64,000 bases of DNA from Chitiniphilus eburneus (GTDB taxonomy: Bacteria; Pseudomonadota; Gammaproteobacteria; Burkholderiales; Chitinibacteraceae): the NCBI RefSeq assembly GCF_005048205.1, contig NZ_SUMF01000006.1, positions 1 to 64,000 on the forward strand, given 5' to 3'. A program made the position numbers and the translations under genes. Positions 16,257-23,341 of the stretch are shown here, piece by piece. The notes beneath the pieces are model-generated. The model was not told where the DNA came from, searched no databases, and was given only the letters and a program-made list of their open reading frames with translations. Each line of letters begins with the position of its first letter. The stretch's first letter is position 1.

Positions 16257-16669
16257 GACTCCGGGTACCCCGCGTGAGTGGGCAGCCCACCGTCGGGGCA
16301 ACCCCAAGGCGTTTTCGAAGCCCAGAAGATGTGGTCAGTCGGCGTGATCGGCGGCACGGTATCCAGCGCGCCGGCCGGGATGATCATCATCGCCCCACCG
16401 CGCGCCAGTCGTGGCACCGGGCAGCCGCAATGCCCGCAAAACCATTTGCTGAAACGCTTGGCGCTCGGCAAATCGTATTGCCGGATCGCGGCCTCGCCCG
16501 ACAGCCAGCGAAACTGCCCGGGATCGACCGTCAGATTGGTTGCATGACCCGTTCCGCTGCTTTTGCGACACCTCGAACAATGGCAGTGGATCATTTTCTG
16601 AAACGGAGCATCCGCTTCAAAGGTTATCGCGCCGCAAAGACAACTGCCTTGAATTTTCGATTCATGCAT
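16253..16669 (-). CDS. GFA-family (CENP-V/glutathione-dependent formaldehyde-activating-like) protein
   Basis: This 138-residue protein has the zinc-binding GFA fold. The cysteine motifs GSCLCGAITFEA, IHCHCSRCRKSSG and FCGHCGCPVPR supply two zinc sites as in the family. The name comes from one member that speeds reaction of formaldehyde with glutathione; most members are uncharacterised. The C-terminal IFWASKTPWGCPDGGLPTHAGYPES is nearly full length, but the TAG stop (16253-16255) lies within the right terminal repeat of element 2, so the native last residues and stop have been replaced. The gene reads leftward into the element. Confidence 0.85.
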   Translation of the reverse strand: MHESKIQGSCLCGAITFEADAPFQKMIHCHCSRCRKSSGTGHATNLTVDPGQFRWLSGEAAIRQYDLPSAKRFSKWFCGHCGCPVPRLARGGAMMIIPAGALDTVPPITPTDHIFWASKTPWGCPDGGLPTHAGYPES

Positions 16670-17071
16670 TCAGGTGCCACTCCGTGCTCAGAAAGAACCC
16701 CATCAATCAAAGATTGCATCCATTTTACAAATGGATTCGACATTCAAACATGATCGATTATTTGAAATTTCGATTCGCTCGCGCCATGGCGGCGCACCCG
16801 CTGACGAAGCAGGTAGCGGGCTGCGCGGCAACCCCCGCCACATTTTTGATGCGGTAGCCGGATCGGCTTGCACGGGGCGGCAACACTGGCCTTTTTTTCC
16901 GTGCACAAGAATGTCACATTATTTTGACAAATCTAGACAGCAAAATAAAGATATGCAAACATCATGACTGAGTAGCAGCTTACTCATCGATGCGGTATTG
17001 CTGCCATCACCTCCACCTTGGCAGCAATGCAGCATGGTCAATACATCATCATTTATCTCACAGGAATAGCC
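16670..17071. other. intergenic region with no recognised gene
   Basis: About 400 bases of lower GC content than its surroundings lie between the GFA gene and a small secreted-protein gene. It should hold the GFA promoter (leftward) and that of the small gene (rightward). Short frames are present but none has a convincing start, domain or ribosome site. No repeat or structured RNA was recognised. Confidence 0.4.
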
Positions 17072-17269
17072 ATGAAGCGACTTGCACTGGGTGTACTGTT
17101 GTCCAGCATCATGATGAATGCTTTTGCCTATGAAGTTCGTTACTTCACGCTTCCCAATACCACCACGGTGGATGGTCAGACCTATTGCGACGCTGCGTGG
17201 CCGGGCTCGCAGTACTTTGGCATCCGCATGGGCAACTATCAGTATTACTATATTGCCTGCAAGCAATAA
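17072..17269 (+). CDS. small secreted protein, unknown function
   Basis: This 65-residue protein begins with a clear Sec signal peptide (MKRLALGVLLSSIMMNAFA, cleavage expected after AFA). The mature part is about 46 residues, rich in Tyr and Gly, with two cysteines (TYCDAAWPG near the middle and IACKQ at the end) that could form a disulfide. AGGAATAGCC precedes the ATG. No family is recognised. A strong hairpin follows it, so it is probably monocistronic. The lower GC content of the surrounding DNA suggests it is an accessory gene. Confidence 0.6.
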   Translation: MKRLALGVLLSSIMMNAFAYEVRYFTLPNTTTVDGQTYCDAAWPGSQYFGIRMGNYQYYYIACKQ

Positions 17270-17285
17270 AAAACCCCCTCATGGA

Positions 17286-17317
17286 TTTTTGAAATATCAG
17301 GCATGGATATTTCAAAA
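17286..17317. terminator. hairpin after small secreted gene
   Basis: TTTTTGAAATATC (17286-17298) and GATATTTCAAAAA (17305-17317) are perfect complements. The A/T-rich ends could supply the U-tract in either direction. Confidence 0.55.
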
Positions 17318-17339
17318 ACCAGCCTCACGCAAATAAAAT

Positions 17340-17367
17340 GGCCCAGCAATGCTGGGCCGTTTTATTT
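17340..17367. terminator. bidirectional Rho-independent terminator
   Basis: GGCCCAGCA (17340-17348) and TGCTGGGCC (17350-17358) pair perfectly. GTTTTATTT follows on the right and AAATAAAAT precedes on the left, giving U-tracts on both strands. It separates the small gene from the leftward CbiM-like gene. Confidence 0.85.
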
Positions 17368-17381
17368 CACGCGCGAAGCAC

Positions 17382-18278
17382 TCAGAGCACAGGCGCTGAT
17401 CTGGCGCGCAGCAAGCCCGCCAGCAGCGAACCCGCCCCCAGCATCAGCAGCACGCCAGCCAGCCCGGCGAGCGCCGTGGAAATGGCCGAATCGCCCAGGC
17501 CGGGAACCGCGTAATCAGCCAGGGGTGCCACGAACAACGGCGCGCTTTCCTTCAGGAAGCCGTACTGGTGTGCCACCCATTCCAGGCCATCGGGATACCC
17601 GCTGGCAAACGGGCTCAGCATGGTGCCGATCAGCAACGCGGCCAGGCAAGGCGCGGCAAATTGCCACGAGCCCGACATGGCGCGCTTGCTGTTCAACGCA
17701 TTGACCAGCAGCAGCGTGATCAATGCCTCACCGATGCCGATGAGCGCATGTACGCCCAGCATCGCGGGCAGAACCTTGCCCGCCGTGATGGTGCCGCTGA
17801 GGGCCAGCTCCACGCTGCAGGCCGTTGCGGCCAACATGATCGAAGCCCAGCCCGCCAGCAGCAGCGACAGATTGCGGCCCATGCCTCGCTTGAGCAGGAA
17901 CGCATGCAGCAAGCCGCCCGCCCCTGCACCCAGCAACGCCATGTTGAATACGTTCACCCCCAGAACCAGCAAGCCGCCATCGGCGAACACAAGGGATTGA
18001 ACAGCCACGACCAGCGCCAGGGCGAGCACGCCGAACGGCACCCCGAGCATGGCCGAAGCAAGCACGCCGCCCAGCAGGTGGCCCGACGTACCGTCCTGCA
18101 CCGGAAAGTTGATCATCTGCCCGGCAAAGATCAGGGCGGCAACCGCGGCAAAGCGCAGAGCGCCGGGTTTGTTGACCGACCTGATGGCAAAGCGCGCGGC
18201 CAAAACAATGCCTGCCACCGCCACTGCCGCACTGACAGGACAGATGGAGCCATTGAGCATTTCGTTGGGAATGTGCAT
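17382..18278 (-). CDS. nickel/cobalt permease, CbiM with PDGLE (CbiN-like) C-terminus
   Basis: This 298-residue membrane protein is the substrate-binding core of an ECF-type nickel or cobalt importer. The N-terminus MHIPNEMLNGSICP matches the conserved metal-binding start of CbiM/NikM (MHIxxG-type), where the amino terminus and His coordinate the metal; an upstream in-frame start would bury this, so 18278 is chosen. Six to eight helices follow. The C-terminal third holds SGYPDGLEWVAHQYGF, the PDGLE motif of CbiN/NikN, so M and N components are fused. No CbiQ or CbiO gene is visible. Its place beside a [NiFe] hydrogenase operon argues for nickel. Confidence 0.88.
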   Translation of the reverse strand: MHIPNEMLNGSICPVSAAVAVAGIVLAARFAIRSVNKPGALRFAAVAALIFAGQMINFPVQDGTSGHLLGGVLASAMLGVPFGVLALALVVAVQSLVFADGGLLVLGVNVFNMALLGAGAGGLLHAFLLKRGMGRNLSLLLAGWASIMLAATACSVELALSGTITAGKVLPAMLGVHALIGIGEALITLLLVNALNSKRAMSGSWQFAAPCLAALLIGTMLSPFASGYPDGLEWVAHQYGFLKESAPLFVAPLADYAVPGLGDSAISTALAGLAGVLLMLGAGSLLAGLLRARSAPVL

Positions 18279-18970
18279 CGAGTTCTCCTGTAATCCGAAC
18301 AAAGTACCCGGCCATTTTTGTCGCTCAGCCGGGCGGCCTGTTTGACTTCGCGCAACGTTCCCGGCAGGTGGAACGCTAAACTCGTTCATAAAAATAGTTC
18401 AAATTCCGAGTGTGTTCAGCGATAACCAACGCTTTGAACACTTCTCCGATATTACAAAAATACAATGGAAGAGCGCAGGTCGCTGCATAAGCATTTCACG
18501 AATCCACGACAAACGGCTCAAGCAATAATTCCGGATTCGCTTCGTGCCCGGGCCGCCGCTGCGGCGGCCTGCTGTGTGCTTCAATCCCGCCCCGTTCTTT
18601 CGGCACGTATTGCAAAAATTTGATTAACCGCAACAAATCGACCAGGAACTGGTTATGCAGCGGAGTACAACGTGCTGAGTGACGTTTTCACGGCCGACGG
18701 CATCGCGCCAAAAGCGGCCGCAATGCTGATCGACATCAGTATTGGCGTCGTTTTCAGGTTTTTCCCAATCAGGCTGACGCCGCGTTCGAATATATTCGAT
18801 ATCGATACGCCGATTGCAATCGAGAAAGAATCTTATTTCACCATGGTGAGGCTGGCGTCGCGCAATCGCCACGGCCTTGTCAAACAGAACAAATTCGAAG
18901 GCGGCGAAATTTCGTCCGCCTTTTTCATTTCCTGCAATGTCGCTGCGTGAAACGAAAGGCTCGTGGACTT
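18279..18970. other. divergent regulatory region before the hydrogenase operon
   Basis: About 690 bases of mixed, partly AT-rich sequence lie between the permease and the hydrogenase operon. It must carry both promoters. Two hairpins are clear: ACCAG/CTGGT near 18640-18655, and TGGCG/CGCCA near 18852-18870, the latter just upstream of a terminator-like hairpin at 18898. A 92-codon frame (18672-18950) runs through the terminator hairpin and has no domain, so it is not called. A weak FNR-like half site (TTGAT at 18620) was seen. No known riboswitch was recognised. Confidence 0.4.
18898..18925 (+). terminator. terminator-like hairpin in the hydrogenase operon leader
   Basis: AAGGCGG (18898-18904) pairs with CCGCCTT (18916-18922), extended inward by CGAAATTTCG and followed by TTTTT (18921-18925). 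It lies only about 45 bases before the first start codon of the hydrogenase operon and reads in its direction. Either it ends a short upstream transcript or it is an attenuator of the operon. The short gap leaves little room for a full promoter downstream, which favours attenuation. Confidence 0.6.
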
Positions 18971-20884
18971 ATGAAACTCATGAACTACAAGGCGTGCGTG
19001 TGCAATCTCTGTGGCACGGGGTGCGGACAGTTCCTGAAGACGGACGGCAAGAAAGTCTTTGGCGTGGCGCCGCTCATCGCCCACCCGGTCAGCAAGGGCA
19101 AGCTCTGTATCCGGGGGTGGCATTCCAACGAACTGCTGAGTACCAACGACCGGATCACGCAGCCAATGATCCGCGAGAACGGGCAACTGCGTGAGGCCAG
19201 CTACGACGAAGCGATCGCCCTCGTCGTCGAGCGCATGAAGCAGTTCGACGGCGCGGCAGGCGAAATCGGCATTCTCGCCTCGGCCCGCTCGTCGAACGAG
19301 GATGGCTTTACCCTTGGCCGGCTGGCGCACCAGGTGTTCGGCACCCGTATCCAGGGCATCGGCGCCGAAGCCGGGCATCGCAAGAGCATGGCCGCGCTCG
19401 AGCACGCTTTCGGTTACCCCGGAGCCCACGGCAGCCTGACCAGCATCGACAAGGCCGACTACATCCTGGTGATCGGTACCGACATCACCCGCCAGAACCC
19501 GATCATCGGCGGCAACATCCATGCCGCCCAGCGGCGCGGTGCGCGCGTGGTGACACTGTCCAGCTCCCATACCCAGATCGCCAAGCTATCGACGCGGCAT
19601 TTCCGGCAAAAGCCCGGCACCAAGGGGTTGCTGGTCAACGCGCTGGCCAAGGCCCTGCTCGCCATCCGCACCGCCAATCGCGAGCGCCGGGCGGATGTGG
19701 ACCAGATGCCCGGCTATCCCGAGTACGTCGCATCGCTGCGCAGCATCTCTTCCGTGGCTCTCGAGCGCGCCAGTGGCATCCGCTACGAGGATATCGAGGA
19801 GGAAGCCAAGTTCCTGGAACAGGCCCGGTCCATCGTCTTCCTGTTCTCCAGCGGCATTTCCGGCCTCGACCGGCCGACCATCGACGCGATCACCAACCTG
19901 GCGCTGCTCACCGACCGCATGGATCACGAGGATTCGGCCGTGATTCCGGTCGCGGGCATCAGCAATCTGCAGGGCAGCTTCGACATGGGCGTTTCAGGCG
20001 AGCCCGGCAACAGCGTGTTCAAGGCGCTGGCCGAACCCGATTCGCCCATTCGCGCACTGTTCGTGGTCGATCACGACGACGGCATCATTCGCGACAAGGA
20101 GCGCATCTCCAGGCTGGATTTCGTCGCGTACGCCTGTGCCTACAAGAACGCCTTCATGGATCTGGCGCAGGTGGTCTTCCCATTGCCGGCGTACAACGAA
20201 ACCGACGGCACCTACACCGCAGCCGACCGGCGTGTCCAGATCACCCACAAGAATGTCGACAACCCGCACGGCGTGCTGCCGGGCTGGGCGCTGTTCCAGC
20301 AGATCGCCGGAAAAATGGGGCAATCCTGGGGTTACCAGGATGCCGCCGGGGTGTTTGCCGATATCGCGGCCACCGTTCCCGGATATGCCGACCTGAGCCA
20401 TGCGCAATTGAGCAAGGGATTCGGCCAGCACTGGAACCCCAAGGCATTCCCCAATTCGCGCCAGCGTAAATTCAACGCAATCAACATCGAATACTGGGAA
20501 TCGCCGACCACGCCGGAATTCCCGTTTGCGCTGATGATCGGCAAGGCGCAGCACTATTGGCACCAGAACAATCTGATGCGCAAGACCATCGTGCCGCGCC
20601 GGGAATACGACCAGACGCTATGGCTGTATCCGCAAGGCTATATCGAGATTTCCCCGGAAGACGCCGCGCACCTGAAGGTGCGTGACAAGTGGCTGGTGAA
20701 CGTCTGCTCCAGCACCGGCACCTGCATGAAGATCGCCGTGAAGATATCGCCGGATGTGCAGAACGGCACCGCTTATATCCCGTATTTCATCAAGAACATG
20801 ATTTCCGATTTCCTGATCCCTTACGAGAACGCGTATGCGGCCGGCGAGGAAAGCGTGATTCCCATCAAAATCCAAGAAGCCTGA
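18971..20884 (+). CDS. formate dehydrogenase-like molybdopterin-family subunit lacking catalytic residues
   Basis: This 637-residue protein belongs to the FdhF/NuoG-type molybdopterin oxidoreductases. The N-terminal [4Fe-4S] site is intact (Cys11, 14, 18 and 46), followed by the usual alpha/beta domains (KADYILVIGTDITRQNPIIGG) and a C-terminal domain. In E. coli FdhF the Mo ligand is Sec140 followed by His141 (ARVUHGPS); the aligned segment here is GAEAGHRKS, with Gly135 replacing Sec/Cys and His136 kept. The formate-binding Arg333 (NPVRGQNNVQG) aligns with Ala328 (IPVAGISNLQG), and Lys44 with Arg48. Formate oxidation is therefore unlikely. As first gene of a hydrogenase operon it may be a NuoG-like electron conduit. 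Start 18971 or 18980. Confidence 0.85.
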   Translation: MKLMNYKACVCNLCGTGCGQFLKTDGKKVFGVAPLIAHPVSKGKLCIRGWHSNELLSTNDRITQPMIRENGQLREASYDEAIALVVERMKQFDGAAGEIGILASARSSNEDGFTLGRLAHQVFGTRIQGIGAEAGHRKSMAALEHAFGYPGAHGSLTSIDKADYILVIGTDITRQNPIIGGNIHAAQRRGARVVTLSSSHTQIAKLSTRHFRQKPGTKGLLVNALAKALLAIRTANRERRADVDQMPGYPEYVASLRSISSVALERASGIRYEDIEEEAKFLEQARSIVFLFSSGISGLDRPTIDAITNLALLTDRMDHEDSAVIPVAGISNLQGSFDMGVSGEPGNSVFKALAEPDSPIRALFVVDHDDGIIRDKERISRLDFVAYACAYKNAFMDLAQVVFPLPAYNETDGTYTAADRRVQITHKNVDNPHGVLPGWALFQQIAGKMGQSWGYQDAAGVFADIAATVPGYADLSHAQLSKGFGQHWNPKAFPNSRQRKFNAINIEYWESPTTPEFPFALMIGKAQHYWHQNNLMRKTIVPRREYDQTLWLYPQGYIEISPEDAAHLKVRDKWLVNVCSSTGTCMKIAVKISPDVQNGTAYIPYFIKNMISDFLIPYENAYAAGEESVIPIKIQEA

Positions 20885-20901
20885 ACAGCGAGGCGCTCAC
20901 C

Positions 20902-21963
20902 ATGTCCATGTACATCCTGTCTTCACATGAGATCAAGCAACTGGCCGAAGAGCTTCGCGCTTCTCACGATGTCTACGGCCCGCAGGTCGACCCGCAAACC
21001 CAGCAGGTGTTTTTCGACCAGCTTGGCGATGTCGATGCACTGAATCTGGAAGCCCCGATTCCGTCGATGCCGGTGAAGGAAATCCTGTTCCCGCAAATGG
21101 AGCAGGTACTCAAATACAAATACGATGCCGAGACGCAAAACGTCGAAATGGCCAAACCGTATGTCGAAAAGCCGAAAGTGCTGTTTGGCCTGCGGCCTTG
21201 CGATCTGTCGGGCATCCAGGTACTCGACCGCTTCTTTCTCGGCCAGGAATTCGTTGACGATGTTTACCTGACTCATCGCCGCCAGTGCCTGCTCATCAGC
21301 AACACCTGCCTGAATCCCTTTCCGCAGTGTTTCTGTGTCTGCACGCACTCCGGCCCCGATGCCGACGAAGGCTACGATCTCGACCTGACCAAATTGCAGG
21401 ATGGCTACCTGGTCAAGGTCGGTAGCGAAAAGGGCCAGGCGCTGGCCGATGCGCACGACTGGAAGCCAGCGCAGGCGCATCACCTGTCCGAACAGAAGGC
21501 GGTGGTCGATCGCTGCATCGACCTGTTCCCGGAAATGGCCACCGACAACAAGGCCTGGGTTGCCCGCGTGATGAACCGGATCACCACCGGCTTCGTCAAG
21601 AGCGAGACCTGGGAATACATCGGCGATCAGTGCTTCGAATGCGGCGCCTGTTCCTTCGTCTGCCCGACCTGTAGTTGCTTCAACGTCGAGGACGCCAGGA
21701 TGTGCGACGGCGAATGCGAACGGTTGCGCACTCACGATTCCTGTTCCTTCGAGGGCTATGCGCGCATGGCCGGCGACCACAATCCGCGCCAGCCGGTGGA
21801 GGATCGTCGCAACAAGCGCTTTTTCTGCAAGCTCTCGTATCCCCAATCGAAGAAATACCTGCGCCCCGGATGCGTCGGCTGTGGCCGCTGCCAGTGGGTC
21901 TGCCCGGGCGATATCGGGCTGCCGAATGTCGTTCAGTACATTCGCCGCGAAATTACAGAATAA
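20902..21963 (+). CDS. 4Fe-4S dicluster protein, sulfhydrogenase beta (HydB) / AsrA-like
   Basis: This 353-residue protein resembles the FeS beta subunits of archaeal sulfhydrogenase (HydB) and anaerobic sulfite reductase subunit A. The N-terminal two thirds contain LFGLRPCDLSGIQVLDRFF, a family signature. The C-terminus has two ferredoxin-like cysteine clusters: CFECGACSFVCPTCSCF near residue 240 and CVGCGRCQWVCPGD near residue 330. In characterised relatives it shuttles electrons between a flavin gamma subunit and the catalytic subunit. Here it follows the FDH-like gene by 17 bases and precedes the flavoprotein by 12, so it likely links the two. GAGG lies eight bases before the ATG. Confidence 0.87.
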   Translation: MSMYILSSHEIKQLAEELRASHDVYGPQVDPQTQQVFFDQLGDVDALNLEAPIPSMPVKEILFPQMEQVLKYKYDAETQNVEMAKPYVEKPKVLFGLRPCDLSGIQVLDRFFLGQEFVDDVYLTHRRQCLLISNTCLNPFPQCFCVCTHSGPDADEGYDLDLTKLQDGYLVKVGSEKGQALADAHDWKPAQAHHLSEQKAVVDRCIDLFPEMATDNKAWVARVMNRITTGFVKSETWEYIGDQCFECGACSFVCPTCSCFNVEDARMCDGECERLRTHDSCSFEGYARMAGDHNPRQPVEDRRNKRFFCKLSYPQSKKYLRPGCVGCGRCQWVCPGDIGLPNVVQYIRREITE

Positions 21964-21975
21964 GGGGAGCGTTCA

Positions 21976-22854
21976 ATGTCCAACTGCCACGGCAGCCATG
22001 CCCACGGAAATTGCAAACCGACCGGCCTTTGCCCGATCGTCACTTTTCCGGAGGTCGTCAATATCGATGAGATCCGGGACGAGGCGCCCGAGGTCAAGAC
22101 GTTCTACATGTCCTTCCTGAACAAGGATGTCGAGCGCGAATTCCGCATCAAATCGGGCCAGTTCATCATGTGCACGGTGTTCGGCGCCGGCGAATTCGCC
22201 GTGTCGTTGCCCCCCAGCCCCGAGAACGACCGCTTCCACATCTCGGTGCGCGCCGTCGGCAAGGTCACCCATGCACTGCATGCGCTGAAACCGGGCGACA
22301 AGCTGGGCGTGCGCGGCCCCTTCGGCAACGGCTTTCCCTTCGAGGAAATCAAGGGCAAGAACATCATCTACGTGGCGGGCGGCATCGGCCTGATCCCGCT
22401 GCGCAGCTCGATCGTCCATGCCCTGCAACATCGGGAAGACTTCGGCCGCATCATCCTGCTCTACGGCGCCCGCAGCTCGCGCGACCTGATGTACCAGCCC
22501 GATATCCAGATCTGGAAGCAGAACGCCGGCTTCGAGACCTTCATCACCATCGACCGCCCGGAGGCGGGCTGGGATGGCGAAGTCGGCTACGTGCACCAGT
22601 TGATCGACAAGGCCAACGTGCCGATCGACAACAGCGTCGCCTTCGTCTGCGGCCCGCCCGTCATGTTCAACAGCGTCATCGGCGAGTTCCTCAAGCGCGG
22701 CATGAGCGAGGACGCCATCGTCTCGACGCTGGAACGGCAGATGAAATGCGGCATCGGCAAATGCCAGCACTGCGCCATCGGCCGCACGCTCGTCTGTACC
22801 GATGGCCCGGTCTACACCTATCGCCAGATCAAGACCCTGGGCGAGCAGATATGA
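21976..22854 (+). CDS. FAD/NAD(P)-binding subunit, sulfhydrogenase gamma (HydG) / AsrB-like
   Basis: This 292-residue diaphorase subunit should exchange electrons between NAD(P)H and FeS clusters. It has a ferredoxin-reductase-type FAD domain (SGQFIMCTVFGAGEFAVSL), an NAD(P)-binding domain with VAGGIGLIPLRSSI and the FVCGPPVMF motif, and a C-terminal cysteine cluster (MKCGIGKCQHCAIGRTLVC) that binds [2Fe-2S]. This is the layout of HydG, AsrB and dihydroorotate dehydrogenase electron-transfer subunits. The N-terminal CHGSHAHGNCKPTGLCP is a His/Cys-rich extension of unclear use. Its stop overlaps the next start (ATGA), so the protease gene is coupled. Confidence 0.9.
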   Translation: MSNCHGSHAHGNCKPTGLCPIVTFPEVVNIDEIRDEAPEVKTFYMSFLNKDVEREFRIKSGQFIMCTVFGAGEFAVSLPPSPENDRFHISVRAVGKVTHALHALKPGDKLGVRGPFGNGFPFEEIKGKNIIYVAGGIGLIPLRSSIVHALQHREDFGRIILLYGARSSRDLMYQPDIQIWKQNAGFETFITIDRPEAGWDGEVGYVHQLIDKANVPIDNSVAFVCGPPVMFNSVIGEFLKRGMSEDAIVSTLERQMKCGIGKCQHCAIGRTLVCTDGPVYTYRQIKTLGEQI

Positions 22855-23339
22855 CCTTCGCGCGCGACCTCGCACAGATCCTGTCGCACCCGACGTGCAT
22901 CGTCGGCGTCGGCAACATGCTGCGCAACGACGACGCAGTCGGCGCCCTCATCGCCGACCGGCTCGAGGCCGAGTTGCCGGCCACCAGCGGGCACTTTGTC
23001 GTCAATGCGGAAGACGTCATCGAAAACCATGTGTTCCGGATCGCCGAAAGCGCCGCCCACAACGTGCTGGTGATCGACGCGGTGCAGGGCACCGGTGGCG
23101 AAACCGGCTCGCTGGTGCTGGGCAAGCTGACGGAGATGGAGGTCGGCGGCGGGTATTCCACCCACAAGCTGGCCCTCTCCATGGCCGCCAGCCTGTTCGA
23201 ACAGCATGGCAAGCAGGTTTATCTGCTCGGGATCGCCGCGCAGGACATCGATTTCGGAACAACGGTAAGCAGCGCAATTCTGGATAGCGCCGAAACAGTG
23301 ATCGACCTGGTTCTCGGGCGAATCGCAAGGAGTAATTGA
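22851..23339 (+). CDS. hydrogenase maturation endopeptidase, HycI-like
   Basis: This 162-residue protease cuts the C-terminal tail from the [NiFe] large subunit once nickel is in place. It shows the family motifs IVGVGNMLRNDDAVGALIADRLE (GxGNxLxxDDxxG with the metal-binding Asp/Glu), VLVIDAVQGTGGETG with a second ligand, and STHKLALSM with the conserved His. The natural partner is the HycE-like subunit three genes on, whose cleavable tail is visible. The start overlaps the stop of the preceding flavoprotein by four bases; the next gene begins two bases after its stop. Confidence 0.93.
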   Translation: MTFARDLAQILSHPTCIVGVGNMLRNDDAVGALIADRLEAELPATSGHFVVNAEDVIENHVFRIAESAAHNVLVIDAVQGTGGETGSLVLGKLTEMEVGGGYSTHKLALSMAASLFEQHGKQVYLLGIAAQDIDFGTTVSSAILDSAETVIDLVLGRIARSN

Positions 23340-23341
23340 AG

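Noticed and set aside
18600-18620. Sigma-54 promoter resembling GGCAC...TTGCA
   Set aside because: The GG and GC elements are two bases too close together for the strict sigma-54 spacing.
18615-18640. FNR site TTGAT-N4-ATCAA
   Set aside because: Only the left half matches; the right half (CGCAA) is poor.
18672-18950. 92-codon frame upstream of the hydrogenase operon
   Set aside because: It runs through the terminator-like hairpin, has no domain and no convincing ribosome site.
18640-18970. Molybdenum-cofactor or nickel/cobalt riboswitch before the operons
   Set aside because: Hairpins are present, but no conserved core of either class could be recognised by eye; a covariance-model search would decide.
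18971-20884. Selenocysteine insertion at an in-frame TGA in the FDH-like gene
   Set aside because: The frame has no internal TGA, and the Mo-ligand position is a plain glycine codon (GGG).
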